From Deinococcus sp. AB2017081 (lineage in GTDB: Bacteria > Deinococcota > Deinococci > Deinococcales > Deinococcaceae), in the NCBI RefSeq assembly GCF_034440735.1, contig NZ_CP140098.1:233501-297500 (forward strand): a stretch of DNA of 64,000 bases, given 5' to 3'. The notes beneath the pieces are model-generated. The model saw only the letters and a list, made by a program, of their open reading frames with translations. It made no database searches and was not told the origin of the DNA. A program made the translations under genes and the position numbers. Shown one piece after another: positions 1 to 10,395 of this stretch; the first letter of the stretch is position 1, and every line of letters begins with the position of its first letter.

Positions 1-353
1 CGGTACGGCACATAGTTGCCGGTCTTGTGGACTCCCAGCTGCGGATGCACCTGCACGCCCGTGAGGCGCACGTCCACGCCGCCGACCGGCGGGAGACCCG
101 GCGTCAGGGGCCGGTGCGACCAGAACGTGCCGGACGCCGTGACCGTGAGCCGCAGCAGGCCCCACGGCAGGATGTCCAGGTCGGGCAGCACGGTCTGTGG
201 TACGGGCAGGCCCAGGAATGCGCAGGTGTCGTGCAGCCGGGCCAGGTGTGCGTCAGGCAGCAGGGGACGACCGTGGCGCGTGCGAACCGTCGTGAACGCG
301 GACTCGCCGTGCAGCCACGCGGGGCTGTCCACACCCTCTGGCAGCGCCCTCAC
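1..353 (-). CDS. pabC: Aminodeoxychorismate lyase (PabC), C-terminus cut by window edge
   Basis: PLP-dependent lyase that converts 4-amino-4-deoxychorismate to 4-aminobenzoate and pyruvate in folate synthesis. The visible 117 residues read as a class IV aminotransferase fold. An early HGESAFTTVRT stretch is typical of the family, and VHKTGNYVPYR near the window edge carries the lysine expected to form the PLP Schiff base. The GTG start (351-353) overlaps the TGA stop of the pabAB gene as GTGA, so the two are translationally coupled. Codon usage matches its neighbours. A D-amino acid or branched-chain aminotransferase is the alternative, but the operon partner makes PabC much more likely. Confidence 0.82.
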   Translation of the reverse strand, partial: MRALPEGVDSPAWLHGESAFTTVRTRHGRPLLPDAHLARLHDTCAFLGLPVPQTVLPDLDILPWGLLRLTVTASGTFWSHRPLTPGLPPVGGVDVRLTGVQVHPQLGVHKTGNYVPY

Positions 354-2239
354 GACCGGGCCTGGGCGCTCAGGCGCAGCCAGTTGCCCAGCAGCACCCG
401 GCCCGCCGGACTGAGCACGCTCTCGGGGTGGAACTGGACGCCCCACGCAGGCCGATCCGGGACGCGCAGGGCCATCACCTCGCCGCCGGCGCTGGTCGCG
501 GTGACCACGGCATCTGGCAGGCCGCGCACGACCAGCGAGTGATAGCGCCCGAAGGCGGCCCCGGTCGGCACGCCCTCGAACAGGTCGGTACCGCCATGCC
601 GCAGGGCCTCGGGTCGGCCATGCACGGGCGCGGCGCGTTCCACCTGCCCGCCCAGCACCTGCCCCAGCGCCTGATGACCCAGGCACACGCCCAGCAGCGG
701 CACCCCCATCTCCAGGCAGCGGCGCGTGAGTGCCAGCGTGTTCCCGCTGGTGTCCGGCGTCCCCGGCCCCGGCCCCACCAGCACGGCGTCCGGGTGCGTG
801 GCGAGCAGCGCGTCCACGTCCTCGTCCTGGGAACGGACGTCCACGTGTGCCCCCAGCGCGAGCAGGTCGTGCACGAGGTTCCACGTGAACGAGTCCCGGT
901 TGTCGAGCAGCAGAACCCGTCCCCCCGGCCGCGCGGTCGCGGGCGGCGGTGCCCACGGACGGCCCGGCGCGGGCGGTGCGGGCGGCTGCGCGGGCCGCCC
1001 CGGCACACCGGCCAGCACGCTCAGCAGGGCCTGCGCCTTGTGTACCGTCTCCTGCGCCTCGCGGACGGGATCGGCGTCAATGACGATGCCGCCCCCGGCC
1101 CGCACCTTGACCTCCCAGCCGCTCGGGGTGCGCGTGAAGGCCGCCGTGCGGATCAGGATGTTGATGTCCACCACCGGCCCGCTCACCAGACCGAAGCCCC
1201 CCGTGTACCACCCGCGCGAGCCGGGTTCCAGCGCGGCGATGGCCTCCATGACCCGTTCCTTGGGCGCCCCCGTGATCGTGCCGCCGGGGAAGGTCGCGGC
1301 CAGCACCTCCGGTAATGTCACGCCCTCCCGCGCCCGTGCCCGCACCTCCGAGACGAGGTGCATGACGTGGCTGTAGCGCTCGACGAGCATCAGGTCGGGC
1401 ACCGTGACCGTGCCCGGCGCGGCCACCCGGCCCAGGTCGTGCCGCACGAGATCCACCAGCATGGTGTGCTCGGCGGTCTCCTTGGGACTGGTGCGCAGCT
1501 CGGTCTCGAAGGCGGCGTCCTCGGCGGGCGTGTCGCCCCGGCGGCGCGTGCCCGCGATGGGCCGGGCGCTGACCGTGCCGCCGTCCCATCGCACCAGCCG
1601 CTCGGGGCTGCACGACACGATGGCCTCGTCACCCAGATCGGCGAAGACCATGAAGGGGCTGGGATTCACCTCGCGCAGGCGCAGGTACGCGGCCAGCGGG
1701 TCGCCGGTCGCGTGGGCACGCACGCCCCGCGACAGGTTCACCTGATAGACCTCGCCCGCCCGGATGAGTTCCTGCACGGCATGGACACCTGAGACGTAGT
1801 CCATGTCGTCCTGACCGAACGGCCCGACGTGCAGCTCCGGTACCAGCAGCTCCGGCACACTGCCCCCGCTGCCCGTCAGCACGGCCGCCCAGTCCACGTG
1901 CGGCTCGCCCACCACCTCCAGCGTGCCGCCCTCCCGATCCCACACCAGCCCCGAGGGGTAGTGTCCCCACCACATCGCCGCGCCGTTCTCCTCGTGCGCC
2001 GCGAGGCCGAAGGTGCGGGCCGCGCCGTACTTCAGGCCGCCCAGCCACGCGGGAAAGACGCCGGGCGCCGTGGGCCGGTCGGGCAGGTGGGTCTGCACCT
2101 GCTCGGGCCACGCACTCAGGAAGGAGTACCGCCCGTATTCCACCACCGGCCCCAGCGATTCCAGCAGCACCACACCGGGCGCGTCCAGGCCACGCAGTCG
2201 GCGCAGCACGTCGGCGGGCGAGGGCAGGGCGGTGCTCAC
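350..2239 (-). CDS. pabB: Aminodeoxychorismate synthase, fused component I and glutamine amidotransferase (PabB-PabA)
   Basis: Makes 4-amino-4-deoxychorismate from chorismate and glutamine. In 629 aa the chorismate-binding domain comes first (to about residue 410). It carries PIAGTRRRG (228-235) and FPGGTITGAPK (317-327), with SPKETAEHTMLVDLVRHDLG between. A Pro/Ala-rich linker (411-438) leads to a class I amidotransferase (440-629) with nucleophile C519 in GVCLGHQ and H604/E606 in FHPES. The GTG start at 2239 removes 65 implausible upstream residues that run through a hairpin repeat. The order synthase-then-amidotransferase is that of TrpEG-type fusions. The FPGG motif and the overlapping pabC favour folate synthesis; an anthranilate synthase role cannot be fully excluded. 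Confidence 0.85.
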   Translation of the reverse strand: MSTALPSPADVLRRLRGLDAPGVVLLESLGPVVEYGRYSFLSAWPEQVQTHLPDRPTAPGVFPAWLGGLKYGAARTFGLAAHEENGAAMWWGHYPSGLVWDREGGTLEVVGEPHVDWAAVLTGSGGSVPELLVPELHVGPFGQDDMDYVSGVHAVQELIRAGEVYQVNLSRGVRAHATGDPLAAYLRLREVNPSPFMVFADLGDEAIVSCSPERLVRWDGGTVSARPIAGTRRRGDTPAEDAAFETELRTSPKETAEHTMLVDLVRHDLGRVAAPGTVTVPDLMLVERYSHVMHLVSEVRARAREGVTLPEVLAATFPGGTITGAPKERVMEAIAALEPGSRGWYTGGFGLVSGPVVDINILIRTAAFTRTPSGWEVKVRAGGGIVIDADPVREAQETVHKAQALLSVLAGVPGRPAQPPAPPAPGRPWAPPPATARPGGRVLLLDNRDSFTWNLVHDLLALGAHVDVRSQDEDVDALLATHPDAVLVGPGPGTPDTSGNTLALTRRCLEMGVPLLGVCLGHQALGQVLGGQVERAAPVHGRPEALRHGGTDLFEGVPTGAAFGRYHSLVVRGLPDAVVTATSAGGEVMALRVPDRPAWGVQFHPESVLSPAGRVLLGNWLRLSAQARS

Positions 2240-2281
2240 GCGCCGGATTCTAGGGCCAGGAGGGGGGGAAGAGCAGTCAGC

Positions 2282-2339
2282 GGGGGGCCTGGCCGTGCAG
2301 CGGACTGAGGGGGTAGTCCGCTGCACGGCCAGGCCCCCC
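2282..2339. repeat. Perfect 25-bp inverted repeat (hairpin)
   Basis: Arms 2282-2306 and 2315-2339 are perfect reverse complements around an 8-nt loop. It lies between pabAB (leftward) and the Rrf2 gene (rightward). The flanking text (AGGGGAGGTGCCC, GGAGGGGTTC) matches the dispersed palindromic repeats at 15074, 34375 and 61238, so this is probably a member or fragment of that family. Confidence 0.85.
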
Positions 2340-2423
2340 AGGGGAGGTGCCCGAAGGGCGGAGGGGTTCACGCCGCCACACCCTCGCCCCCTGCACCGTT
2401 TCCCCGACCACCGGCGCAATTCC

Positions 2424-2454
2424 TTACACTTCACCCGGGATTCCGCGCTAGACT
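2424..2454 (+). promoter_or_regulatory. Promoter of the Rrf2 gene, leaderless type
   Basis: A -10 box TAGACT (2449-2454) ends 6 nt before the ATG at 2461, so transcription should begin at or next to the start codon. A TTACAC at 2424-2429 could serve as -35, with a long 19-nt spacer. Confidence 0.6.
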
Positions 2455-2460
2455 GCCGGT

Positions 2461-2916
2461 ATGTGGGTGTCCACCAAAGCCCAGTACGGCCTGCGTGCGC
2501 TGATCGAGATCGGTCGGCACGACGGCGCGGCCGTGCCGCTCAAGGACGTGGCCGAGCGCCAGGGCATCAGCCAGCACTACCTGGAGCAGATCGCCAGCAA
2601 CCTGCGCCGCGCGGGGTTCATCCGGAGCATCCGGGGAGCGCACGGTGGCTACCGGCTGGCCCGCCCCGCCGCCGAGATCAACGCCTACGACGTCGTGACG
2701 GCCATGGAGGGCAGCATCGCCCCGGTGTCGTGCGTCGAGGACGACCACACCTGCGACCACCAGAACGTGTGCGGCACCCAGGGCCTGTGGCACCGCGTGG
2801 ACACCGCCCTGCGCGACGTGCTGGGCGGCACCACCCTGGCCGACCTGATCGTCGAGAGCGAGCAGCAGCAGCACGCCCGGCTGGTGCAGCTCGAACCCAT
2901 GTTCACCCGCGCCTGA
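2461..2916 (+). CDS. Rrf2-family transcriptional regulator, IscR-like
   Basis: DNA-binding regulator of 151 aa. An N-terminal winged helix-turn-helix (about 1-75, with STKAQYGLRALIEI and GAHGGYRLARP) is followed by three cysteines, C91, C98 and C104. The spacing is almost that of the [2Fe-2S] ligands of IscR (92, 98, 104), so an iron-sulfur-sensing repressor is likely. No isc or suf genes are in view, so the targets are unknown. It is monocistronic and followed by pyrD with its own -10 box. The start is fixed by the adjoining promoter and by the conserved N-terminus. Confidence 0.85.
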   Translation: MWVSTKAQYGLRALIEIGRHDGAAVPLKDVAERQGISQHYLEQIASNLRRAGFIRSIRGAHGGYRLARPAAEINAYDVVTAMEGSIAPVSCVEDDHTCDHQNVCGTQGLWHRVDTALRDVLGGTTLADLIVESEQQQHARLVQLEPMFTRA

Positions 2917-2937
2917 GCGGTCAGCACACCTGCGCAC

Positions 2938-2943
2938 TATCCT
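2938..2943 (+). promoter_or_regulatory. -10 box of pyrD
   Basis: TATCCT ends 8 nt before the pyrD ATG, consistent with a leaderless or near-leaderless transcript. No clear -35. Confidence 0.55.
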
Positions 2944-2951
2944 GACAGGCG

Positions 2952-4037
2952 ATGTACCGCTCGCTTGCCAAGCCGCTGCTGTTCCGCCTGGACGCGGAAC
3001 GCGCCCACCACCTGACCCTGGGAGCCCTGGAGGCCGCGTCCCGGGTGCCCGGCTGGCCTGTGCTGGCCCGCACCGTCACCGCCCCGCAGGGCACCCGACT
3101 GGCCCAGACCGTGTGGGGGCAGACCTATGCCTCGCCGGTGGGCCTCGCGGCGGGGCTGGACAAGAACGGTGTGGCGGTGCCGGCCTTCGGGGCGCTGGGC
3201 TTCGGCTTTCTGGAGGTCGGGACGGTCACGCCCAGGCCGCAGCCCGGCAACGACCGGCCCCGCCTGTTCCGTCTGCCCGAGGACGACGCGCTGATCAACC
3301 GCATGGGCTTCAACAACGCCGGGGCCGACGCGCTGTATGGGCGGCTCACGGCGCTGGGCACGCGGCCGGTGCCGGTCTGGGCGAACATCGGGAAGAACAA
3401 GGCCACCGCCAACGAGGACGCCATCGCCGACTACCTGACGTGCGTCCGGGTGCTTCAGGACGTCGCGGACGCTTTCGTCGTGAACGTGAGCAGCCCGAAC
3501 ACGCCGGGTTTACGCGCCCTCCAGGCCGCCGGGGATCTGGAAGTCCTGCTGCGGGCCGTGGTCGCGGAGGTCGAGGCCGGGCGCGTCCGCACGCTGCGCC
3601 ACCCACCCGTTCTGGTGAAGCTCGCCCCGGATCTGCACCCGGACGACTTCGGGGCGAGCGTGCAGGCCGCGCTGGACGCCGGGGCCCAGGGGGTGATCGT
3701 CAGCAACACCACACTGAGCAGAGACGGGCTGACCCACCCCAACCGCGAGCAGGCGGGCGGCCTGAGCGGCCGGCCCCTGACCACGCGCTCCACCGCCCTG
3801 GTGCGCGACGCCTACCGGATCACACGCGGCCGGATTCCCGTCGTGGGCGTGGGCGGCATCTTCACCGCGCAGGACGCCTACGACAAGCTGCGGGCCGGCG
3901 CCCATCTGGTCGAGGTCTACTCTGCCCTGATCTACCGGGGGCCGGGCCTCGTGCGGGAACTGAACCGGGGGCTGGGTGCGCTGCTGGAGCGCGACGGCGC
4001 GCAGAGCGTGGCCGATGTGGTCGGTGTGGACGCCTGA
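2952..4037 (+). CDS. pyrD: Dihydroorotate dehydrogenase, class 2 (quinone)
   Basis: FMN enzyme that oxidises dihydroorotate to orotate in pyrimidine synthesis and passes electrons to membrane quinone. The 361 aa begin with the short amphipathic extension (residues 1-40, MYRSLAKPLLFRLDAERAHH) that marks class 2 enzymes. The catalytic serine lies in VNVSSPNTPGL (about 178-187). FMN contacts include GLAAGLDKNG (65-73) and VGVGGIFTAQDAYDKL near the C-terminus. Length and motif order are normal for the family. No other pyr gene is adjacent. Confidence 0.95.
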   Translation: MYRSLAKPLLFRLDAERAHHLTLGALEAASRVPGWPVLARTVTAPQGTRLAQTVWGQTYASPVGLAAGLDKNGVAVPAFGALGFGFLEVGTVTPRPQPGNDRPRLFRLPEDDALINRMGFNNAGADALYGRLTALGTRPVPVWANIGKNKATANEDAIADYLTCVRVLQDVADAFVVNVSSPNTPGLRALQAAGDLEVLLRAVVAEVEAGRVRTLRHPPVLVKLAPDLHPDDFGASVQAALDAGAQGVIVSNTTLSRDGLTHPNREQAGGLSGRPLTTRSTALVRDAYRITRGRIPVVGVGGIFTAQDAYDKLRAGAHLVEVYSALIYRGPGLVRELNRGLGALLERDGAQSVADVVGVDA

Positions 4038-4057
4038 CCCATCGTCTCCTCCCCTGC

Positions 4058-4063
4058 TAGCCT
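4058..4063 (+). promoter_or_regulatory. -10 box of galE
   Basis: TAGCCT ends 7 nt before the galE ATG, the leaderless spacing seen throughout the window. Confidence 0.55.
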
Positions 4064-4070
4064 GCACGCC

Positions 4071-5063
<993 letters not shown>

Positions 5064-5067
5064 GCCG

Positions 5068-5527
5068 GTGTTTGAGTTCCACGGCTGGTTCGCCATCCGG
5101 GCGTCGGCGGCCTCTTTGGATGACGATGAGCATCATCAGAGCGAAGGCCAGATGATTGCGGCGCTGAGCGAGTTGATCAATGAGCTCCGTTGGACGGGGG
5201 GTGCCATGGATTCAATCCGGCACGACCAAAACGCCGTGATGGACTTCGGCTATATGAATGGCGAGTGCTTCCTGCATCTGCGAGGCTATAAAAATCATCG
5301 GATGTCGTACTGGGCGGATATACAGCACTTGCTGTCCTGGATCTGTCGTGAGGCTCCGGGCCTCATTTGGCTTGCTGTACTGGCGGGACGACGAGGGCGA
5401 CGTGCCTGCCGGAGAGAACAATTTTCAAGTGATCGTAATGACTCGTGGACAGCTGACGACGCGCCTCGATCCCTTCCTGTCACCGACCATCCCAGGTACG
5501 GAAGACGCCTGGGATGGACACTCATAA
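5068..5527 (+). pseudogene. Imm7-family immunity protein gene, frameshifted
   Basis: A GTG start 4 nt after galE opens a protein beginning VFEFHGWFAIRASAAS, with MNGECFLHLRGYKNHR in the middle. Around 5360 the reading frame must move forward by one base. Frame one reads EAPG up to about 5360. From 5363 the other frame continues FGLLYWRDDEGD, then MTRGQLTTRLDPFLSPTIP and DAWD, to a stop at 5525-5527. Joined, the two halves look like one Imm7-type polymorphic-toxin immunity protein of about 150 aa. One extra C in the GGGCCTC stretch explains the break. It is either a true pseudogene or a sequencing error. No toxin gene is nearby, so it is an orphan immunity gene. Family assignment is from recalled motifs (HGWF, PFLSP, ED.WD). 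Confidence 0.65.
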
Positions 5528-5543
5528 CGGCTTGAGACTGAGT

Positions 5544-5570
5544 TTGACCTTCCCCACGATCCACTACCCT
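5544..5570 (+). promoter_or_regulatory. Promoter of the M20 peptidase gene
   Basis: TTGACC (5544-5549) and TACCCT (5565-5570) are separated by 15 bp. The -10 box ends 6 nt before the ATG at 5577. This places the start at 5577 rather than at an upstream in-frame ATG inside the Imm7 remnant. Confidence 0.6.
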
Positions 5571-5576
5571 GCGGGT

Positions 5577-6920
5577 ATGACTTCCCCCGGTTCTGACTTG
5601 AGCGCCCACATCCAGCGCGGCCTGAACGACCTGCGCGATCTGGTGGCCCTGCAGAGCGTGTCGGCGCAGGGCCGCATGCTCAGCGAGACCGCCGACGCCG
5701 TGCAGCTCCTGTTGGAGGCCGAGGGCTTCCGCGTGACCATGCACCCCGGTCAGGTGGCCCCGGTGCTGGTCGCCGAGGCGGGCGAGGGGCCGTTCACGCT
5801 GCTGATCTACAACCACTACGACGTGCAGCCGGAAGACCCGGCCGACCTGTGGGAGAGCCCGCCCTTCGAGCTGACCGAACGCGGTGACCGTCTGTACGGG
5901 CGCGGCGCGAGCGACGACAAGGGCGAGTTCGTGAGCCGTCTGGCGGGCCTGCGTGCCCTGCGCGAGCGCCACGGCGGTGCGCTGCCCCTGAAGGTGAAAT
6001 GGCTGCTGGAGGGCGAAGAAGAGGTCGGCAGCCCAAGCCTGGAGGGTTTCGTGCAGGAACACGCGGCCGAGCTGAAGGCCGACGGCGTGTGGTGGGAGTT
6101 CGGCTCGATCACTCCAGAAGGCCGCCCGGTGCTGTACGCGGGCCTCAAGGGCATCGTGTGCGTGGAGCTGCGCTGCCGCGTGGCCGCGAGTGACCTGCAT
6201 TCGTCGACCGGCGCGGTCGTGGACAACCCCCTGTACCGGCTGGCCCGCGCCGTCGCGTCCCTGCGGGACGAGGACGGCACCGTCACCATTCCCGGCTTCC
6301 ACGACGACATCCGTCCCGAGAGTCCGGCCGATCTGGACGCCATTGCCGCCCTGCCCGGAGACGGCGAGGCGCTGATGGACGGCTACGGCGTCACCCGCCG
6401 TCTGGGTGCTCCGCAGGACTTCCACCACCACATGAACTTCAAGCCCGTGGTGAACGTCAACGGCTTCCATGGCGGCTACGGGGGACAGGGCAGCAAGACT
6501 GTGCTCCCCGAGGGAGGCATGGTGAAACTCGACTTCCGGCTGGTGCCGGATCAGGATCCTGCGAAGGTCGTGCGGCTGCTGCGGGCCCATCTGGACGCCC
6601 AGGGCCTGGACGACATCGAGATCGTCGAACTGGAGAGCCACCAGCACCCGTCGCGCAGCGACCTGAGCAGCCCTTTCGTGCAGACCGCCGCCCGCGTGGC
6701 CGAGCAGGTACACGGCCACGCCCCCCTGCTGCACCCCAGCTCGGGTGGCAGCGGCCCCATGCATCCCTTCATGCAGCACGTCGGTGCCCCCGTGATCGCC
6801 ATGGGCATCGGCAACCCGACCGGCCGGGTTCACGCGCCCAACGAGAACATCCTGCGCCGCGATTTCGAGAAGGGCGTGGAATTCGCCGTGGAGTTCATGG
6901 ACGCCCTGGCGAGGGGGTAG
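5577..6920 (+). CDS. M20-family metallopeptidase (dipeptidase/deacylase)
   Basis: Zinc-dependent hydrolase of 447 aa in the ArgE/DapE/CPG2 family. Metal-binding residues visible are H80 and D82 in YNHYDVQ, D113 in GASDDKGE, the E148-E149 pair in LEGEEEVGS and a C-terminal histidine in TGRVHAPNEN. The dimerisation domain lies between about 200 and 310. Members with this layout are usually dipeptidases or broad amidohydrolases; the substrate cannot be read from sequence. The preferred ATG has a leaderless promoter directly upstream. It appears monocistronic. Confidence 0.85.
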   Translation: MTSPGSDLSAHIQRGLNDLRDLVALQSVSAQGRMLSETADAVQLLLEAEGFRVTMHPGQVAPVLVAEAGEGPFTLLIYNHYDVQPEDPADLWESPPFELTERGDRLYGRGASDDKGEFVSRLAGLRALRERHGGALPLKVKWLLEGEEEVGSPSLEGFVQEHAAELKADGVWWEFGSITPEGRPVLYAGLKGIVCVELRCRVAASDLHSSTGAVVDNPLYRLARAVASLRDEDGTVTIPGFHDDIRPESPADLDAIAALPGDGEALMDGYGVTRRLGAPQDFHHHMNFKPVVNVNGFHGGYGGQGSKTVLPEGGMVKLDFRLVPDQDPAKVVRLLRAHLDAQGLDDIEIVELESHQHPSRSDLSSPFVQTAARVAEQVHGHAPLLHPSSGGSGPMHPFMQHVGAPVIAMGIGNPTGRVHAPNENILRRDFEKGVEFAVEFMDALARG

Positions 6921-7008
6921 GACGGGGCGCTGACCTCAGGCTGCGTTCCCGGAAAGGGATTTCGCGCATGGAGTCAACGTCAACTGCAGTACGGACGGCG
7001 TTGCCGTC

Positions 7009-7300
7009 CACCCCCCTCTGCTTCGCAGCTCTTCGAGTCCCAGCCTCTGCACGCAGCTCTCCAAGTCCCCTGCAAGGGGGGAGGGGTTCAAAGACGAGGC
7101 CCCCTCCCCTGCCCCTGACCGAATGCCATCGGGCGCGAAGCGCACGGGCGGTGACGGCGCAGGCGCGGAGGGCAGGGACGCTACCCCTCGCCAACGTCAA
7201 TCACATGACCGACGGCGAGTCAGGCATGGCGACGACATGCCGAGCGCAGCGCTTCGCTCCCCCCTGCCCTCCGGGTAGGGGGGCTGGGGGGGTGGGAAAT
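7009..7300. repeat. Composite dispersed repeat filling the 390-bp gap after the M20 gene
   Basis: No gene is seen between 6921 and 7309. The first part (7009-7090) carries CTCTGCTTCGCAGCTCTTCG and GGGGAGGGGTTC, as in other repeats of this window. The second part shares CGAATGCCATCG plus a GC-rich run, and a GGTAGGGGGGCTGGGGGGGTGGG-like end, with the repeat at 60207-60463. C-rich start and G-rich end are loosely inverted. No transposase is present, so this looks like a non-autonomous element or a nest of them. Confidence 0.6.
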
Positions 7301-7309
7301 CAGTGAAAA

Positions 7310-8542
<1,233 letters not shown>

Positions 8543-8548
8543 GCGGGT

Positions 8549-8554
8549 AGTGTA
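8549..8554 (-). promoter_or_regulatory. -10 box of apgM
   Basis: On the minus strand TACACT ends 6 nt before the apgM ATG; leaderless spacing, no obvious -35. Confidence 0.55.
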
Positions 8555-8628
8555 CGCCGGACACCAACAGCCCTCCGTCAGGCATATGCGCAGGCCCAGG
8601 GGTGACGCGCCGCGTCAGGGCGTACGGC

Positions 8629-9201
8629 TCAGCGCGAGTTCAGGAAATCGAGGACGCGCCGGGTCAGCACCTCGGCCGCCGCCGCGTCGTAGGACGGCAG
8701 GCTGCGGTCTGCAAAGAGGTGCTGGTCGCCCGGATACAGGAACAGTTCGGCGTCCGGCACCGAGGCCACCAGATCGCGGGCCGCGTCGATGTCGCCGTCC
8801 TCCACGAAGAAGGGGTCAGCGTCCATGGCGTGGATCTGCACCGGCACGCCGTCCGGCCACCCGCCGAATTCGGAGGCGGGCACGCAGGCGTGCAGCAGCA
8901 GCGCCCCGCGTGCGCCGGGGCGGGTCTGCGCGAGCTGCTGCGCGGGCATGACACCCATGGAAAAGCCGACATAGACGAGGCCGTCGGGAAGGCCGTCGGC
9001 CGCCCGCACGCCGCTGTCCAGCAGGGCACCGAAGCCCACGTCCCTGGCGTATCCGATCCCGGCCTCCAGGGTGTCGAAGGTGCGGCCGTGGTACAGGTCG
9101 GGCGTGTGTACCACGTGCCCGGCACTGCGCAGATCGTCTGCAAAGGCGAGGAATCCGGCCGTCTGGCCCTGGGCGTGATGAAACACGAGAAGTTCAGCCA
9201 T
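8629..9201 (-). CDS. Dienelactone hydrolase-family protein
   Basis: Small alpha/beta hydrolase of 190 aa. The expected catalytic triad is visible: nucleophile serine in YVGFSMGVMPAQQ (classical members have cysteine at this position), aspartate in MDADPFFVE and histidine in GDQHLFAD. Natural substrate unknown; the family cleaves esters and lactones. The ATG at 9201 is used; a GTG two codons upstream is possible. A perfect inverted repeat lies 16 nt upstream of the start and may be an operator. Confidence 0.82.
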   Translation of the reverse strand: MAELLVFHHAQGQTAGFLAFADDLRSAGHVVHTPDLYHGRTFDTLEAGIGYARDVGFGALLDSGVRAADGLPDGLVYVGFSMGVMPAQQLAQTRPGARGALLLHACVPASEFGGWPDGVPVQIHAMDADPFFVEDGDIDAARDLVASVPDAELFLYPGDQHLFADRSLPSYDAAAAEVLTRRVLDFLNSR

Positions 9202-9216
9202 GCCCACAGTCTGGGC

Positions 9217-9247
9217 GCAATAGCCGTCAGCCTGTGACGGCTATTGC
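9217..9247. promoter_or_regulatory. 13-bp perfect inverted repeat upstream of the dienelactone hydrolase gene
   Basis: GCAATAGCCGTCA (9217-9229) and TGACGGCTATTGC (9235-9247) flank a 5-nt loop. The position just before a leftward gene suggests an operator. The lack of a T-run argues against a terminator. No regulator gene is adjacent. Confidence 0.5.
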
Positions 9248-9364
9248 ACCACAGCGCATCCAAACACCGGCCGGAACCCGGCTGCCGCCCGTCCTGGCCT
9301 GCCCCGCGACAGGAACAGGGCCACCCCGGATCCGGGTGGCCCGCTCCCGAGCTCTCTCACAACA

Positions 9365-9502
9365 GATTTCAGAGGTGGTGAGGGTCGCCCCGGGTACCTC
9401 TGAAACGAGCGAAACGAGTCCCTGACATGACAGCGGCCTCCGTGGAGCCCTGGGGCATCTGTTCAGCCCCGGGGTGGAACTGAACGCCGAACACCGCTGT
9501 CA
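9365..9502. repeat. Dispersed repeat, copy 1 (internal segment in forward orientation)
   Basis: The copy at 46275-46409 shares the left part (AGATTTCAGAGGT, TACCTCTGAAA, GAGTCCCTGA). The right part is a segment bounded by TGACAGCGG (9428-9436) and CCGCTGTCA (9494-9502). That bounded segment has opposite orientation in the two copies. The right boundary contains the TGA stop codon of terC. The left part folds into a hairpin through TTTCAGAGGT and ACCTCTGAAA. Confidence 0.7.
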
Positions 9503-10318
9503 GCGGCCGTCGATCCGGCCGTCGGCGGCGTCCGCGACGGTGTCGTCAAAGCTCCTGACCACGTCCTCGGCCTTCGCCTCGGCGGCGTCCTCGGTCATGG
9601 CAGGCTTGCGGGTCGCCAGGAACGTGCCGATCACGGCGATCGCGGCCATGACGCCCCAGAACAGCACCGGGGCCATGTGGAAGGTCGGCACCGACGGGTA
9701 GACCTCGTGCGCGGCCTCCAGCGTCTCCACACCCAATTTCACGGCGATCCAGCCCACCAGGGCATACGCGACGTTGTCCATGGCCGGATAGCGGTTGAGC
9801 AGCTTCAGGAACACGGTCGCCGCGATCCGCATCAGGATCAGGCCGATGATCCCGCCGATGACCACGATGGTCAGGCCCTGCTCACGCGGCATGCCGCGCG
9901 GGATGAGCGCCACGCCCGCCAGGATGGAATCGACCGAGAACGCGAGGTCTGTGAGGTTCAGCAGCACGACCGTGGCCCAGAAGCCGCGTCCCTTCGCCTG
10001 ACCGGAGGCCTCATCCTCGGTGCTGCGGTGCTTGACGAAGTGCGAGATGGCGAGGTACGCCAGGTACGCGGCCCCGAAGGCGCGCAGCCACCAGTATTCC
10101 AGGATGTAGCTGGCGAGCAGCACACCCAGGATGCGCAGGACGACCGCGCCGCCGATGCCGTAGGCGAGCGCCTTGCGCTGGAGTTCGCCCTTGAGGTGGC
10201 GCACCATGACGGCCAGCACCAGGGCGTTGTCGGCCGAGAGCAGGCCCTCGAGGAGCACCAGGGTGCCGAGGATCGCCCAGAATTCGGCGTTGACGGGGGG
10301 CATCTGCAGGCCGAACAT
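9500..10318 (-). CDS. TerC-family integral membrane protein
   Basis: A 272-aa membrane protein with seven or eight hydrophobic segments. The family signature is clear: two acidic membrane motifs, LLSADNALVLAVM near residue 30 and LTDLAFSVDSILAGVAL near residue 125. TerC/YkoY proteins are linked to metal homeostasis, including manganese export, and to tellurite resistance. The C-terminal 40 residues are acidic and probably cytoplasmic. The ATG at 10318 is preceded by GGAGG and overlaps the stop of a 17-codon leader ORF (TGATG). The stop codon lies inside a dispersed repeat. Confidence 0.88.
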   Translation of the reverse strand: MFGLQMPPVNAEFWAILGTLVLLEGLLSADNALVLAVMVRHLKGELQRKALAYGIGGAVVLRILGVLLASYILEYWWLRAFGAAYLAYLAISHFVKHRSTEDEASGQAKGRGFWATVVLLNLTDLAFSVDSILAGVALIPRGMPREQGLTIVVIGGIIGLILMRIAATVFLKLLNRYPAMDNVAYALVGWIAVKLGVETLEAAHEVYPSVPTFHMAPVLFWGVMAAIAVIGTFLATRKPAMTEDAAEAKAEDVVRSFDDTVADAADGRIDGR

Positions 10319-10371
10319 CAGCGGCCTCCGGGCGTGCCACGGAAGGGCAGCAGGGTGGGGAGTTCTGACAT
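10318..10371 (-). CDS. Possible 17-aa leader peptide upstream of terC
   Basis: ATG at 10371 preceded by AAGGA encodes MSELPTLLPFRGTPGGR and ends in a TGA that overlaps the terC ATG. Good Shine-Dalgarno sequence and stop-start overlap suggest translational coupling. There is no homology evidence, so it may be chance. Confidence 0.35.
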   Translation of the reverse strand: MSELPTLLPFRGTPGGR

Positions 10372-10395
10372 GTTCCTTGGTTCCTCTGGCCCCAC

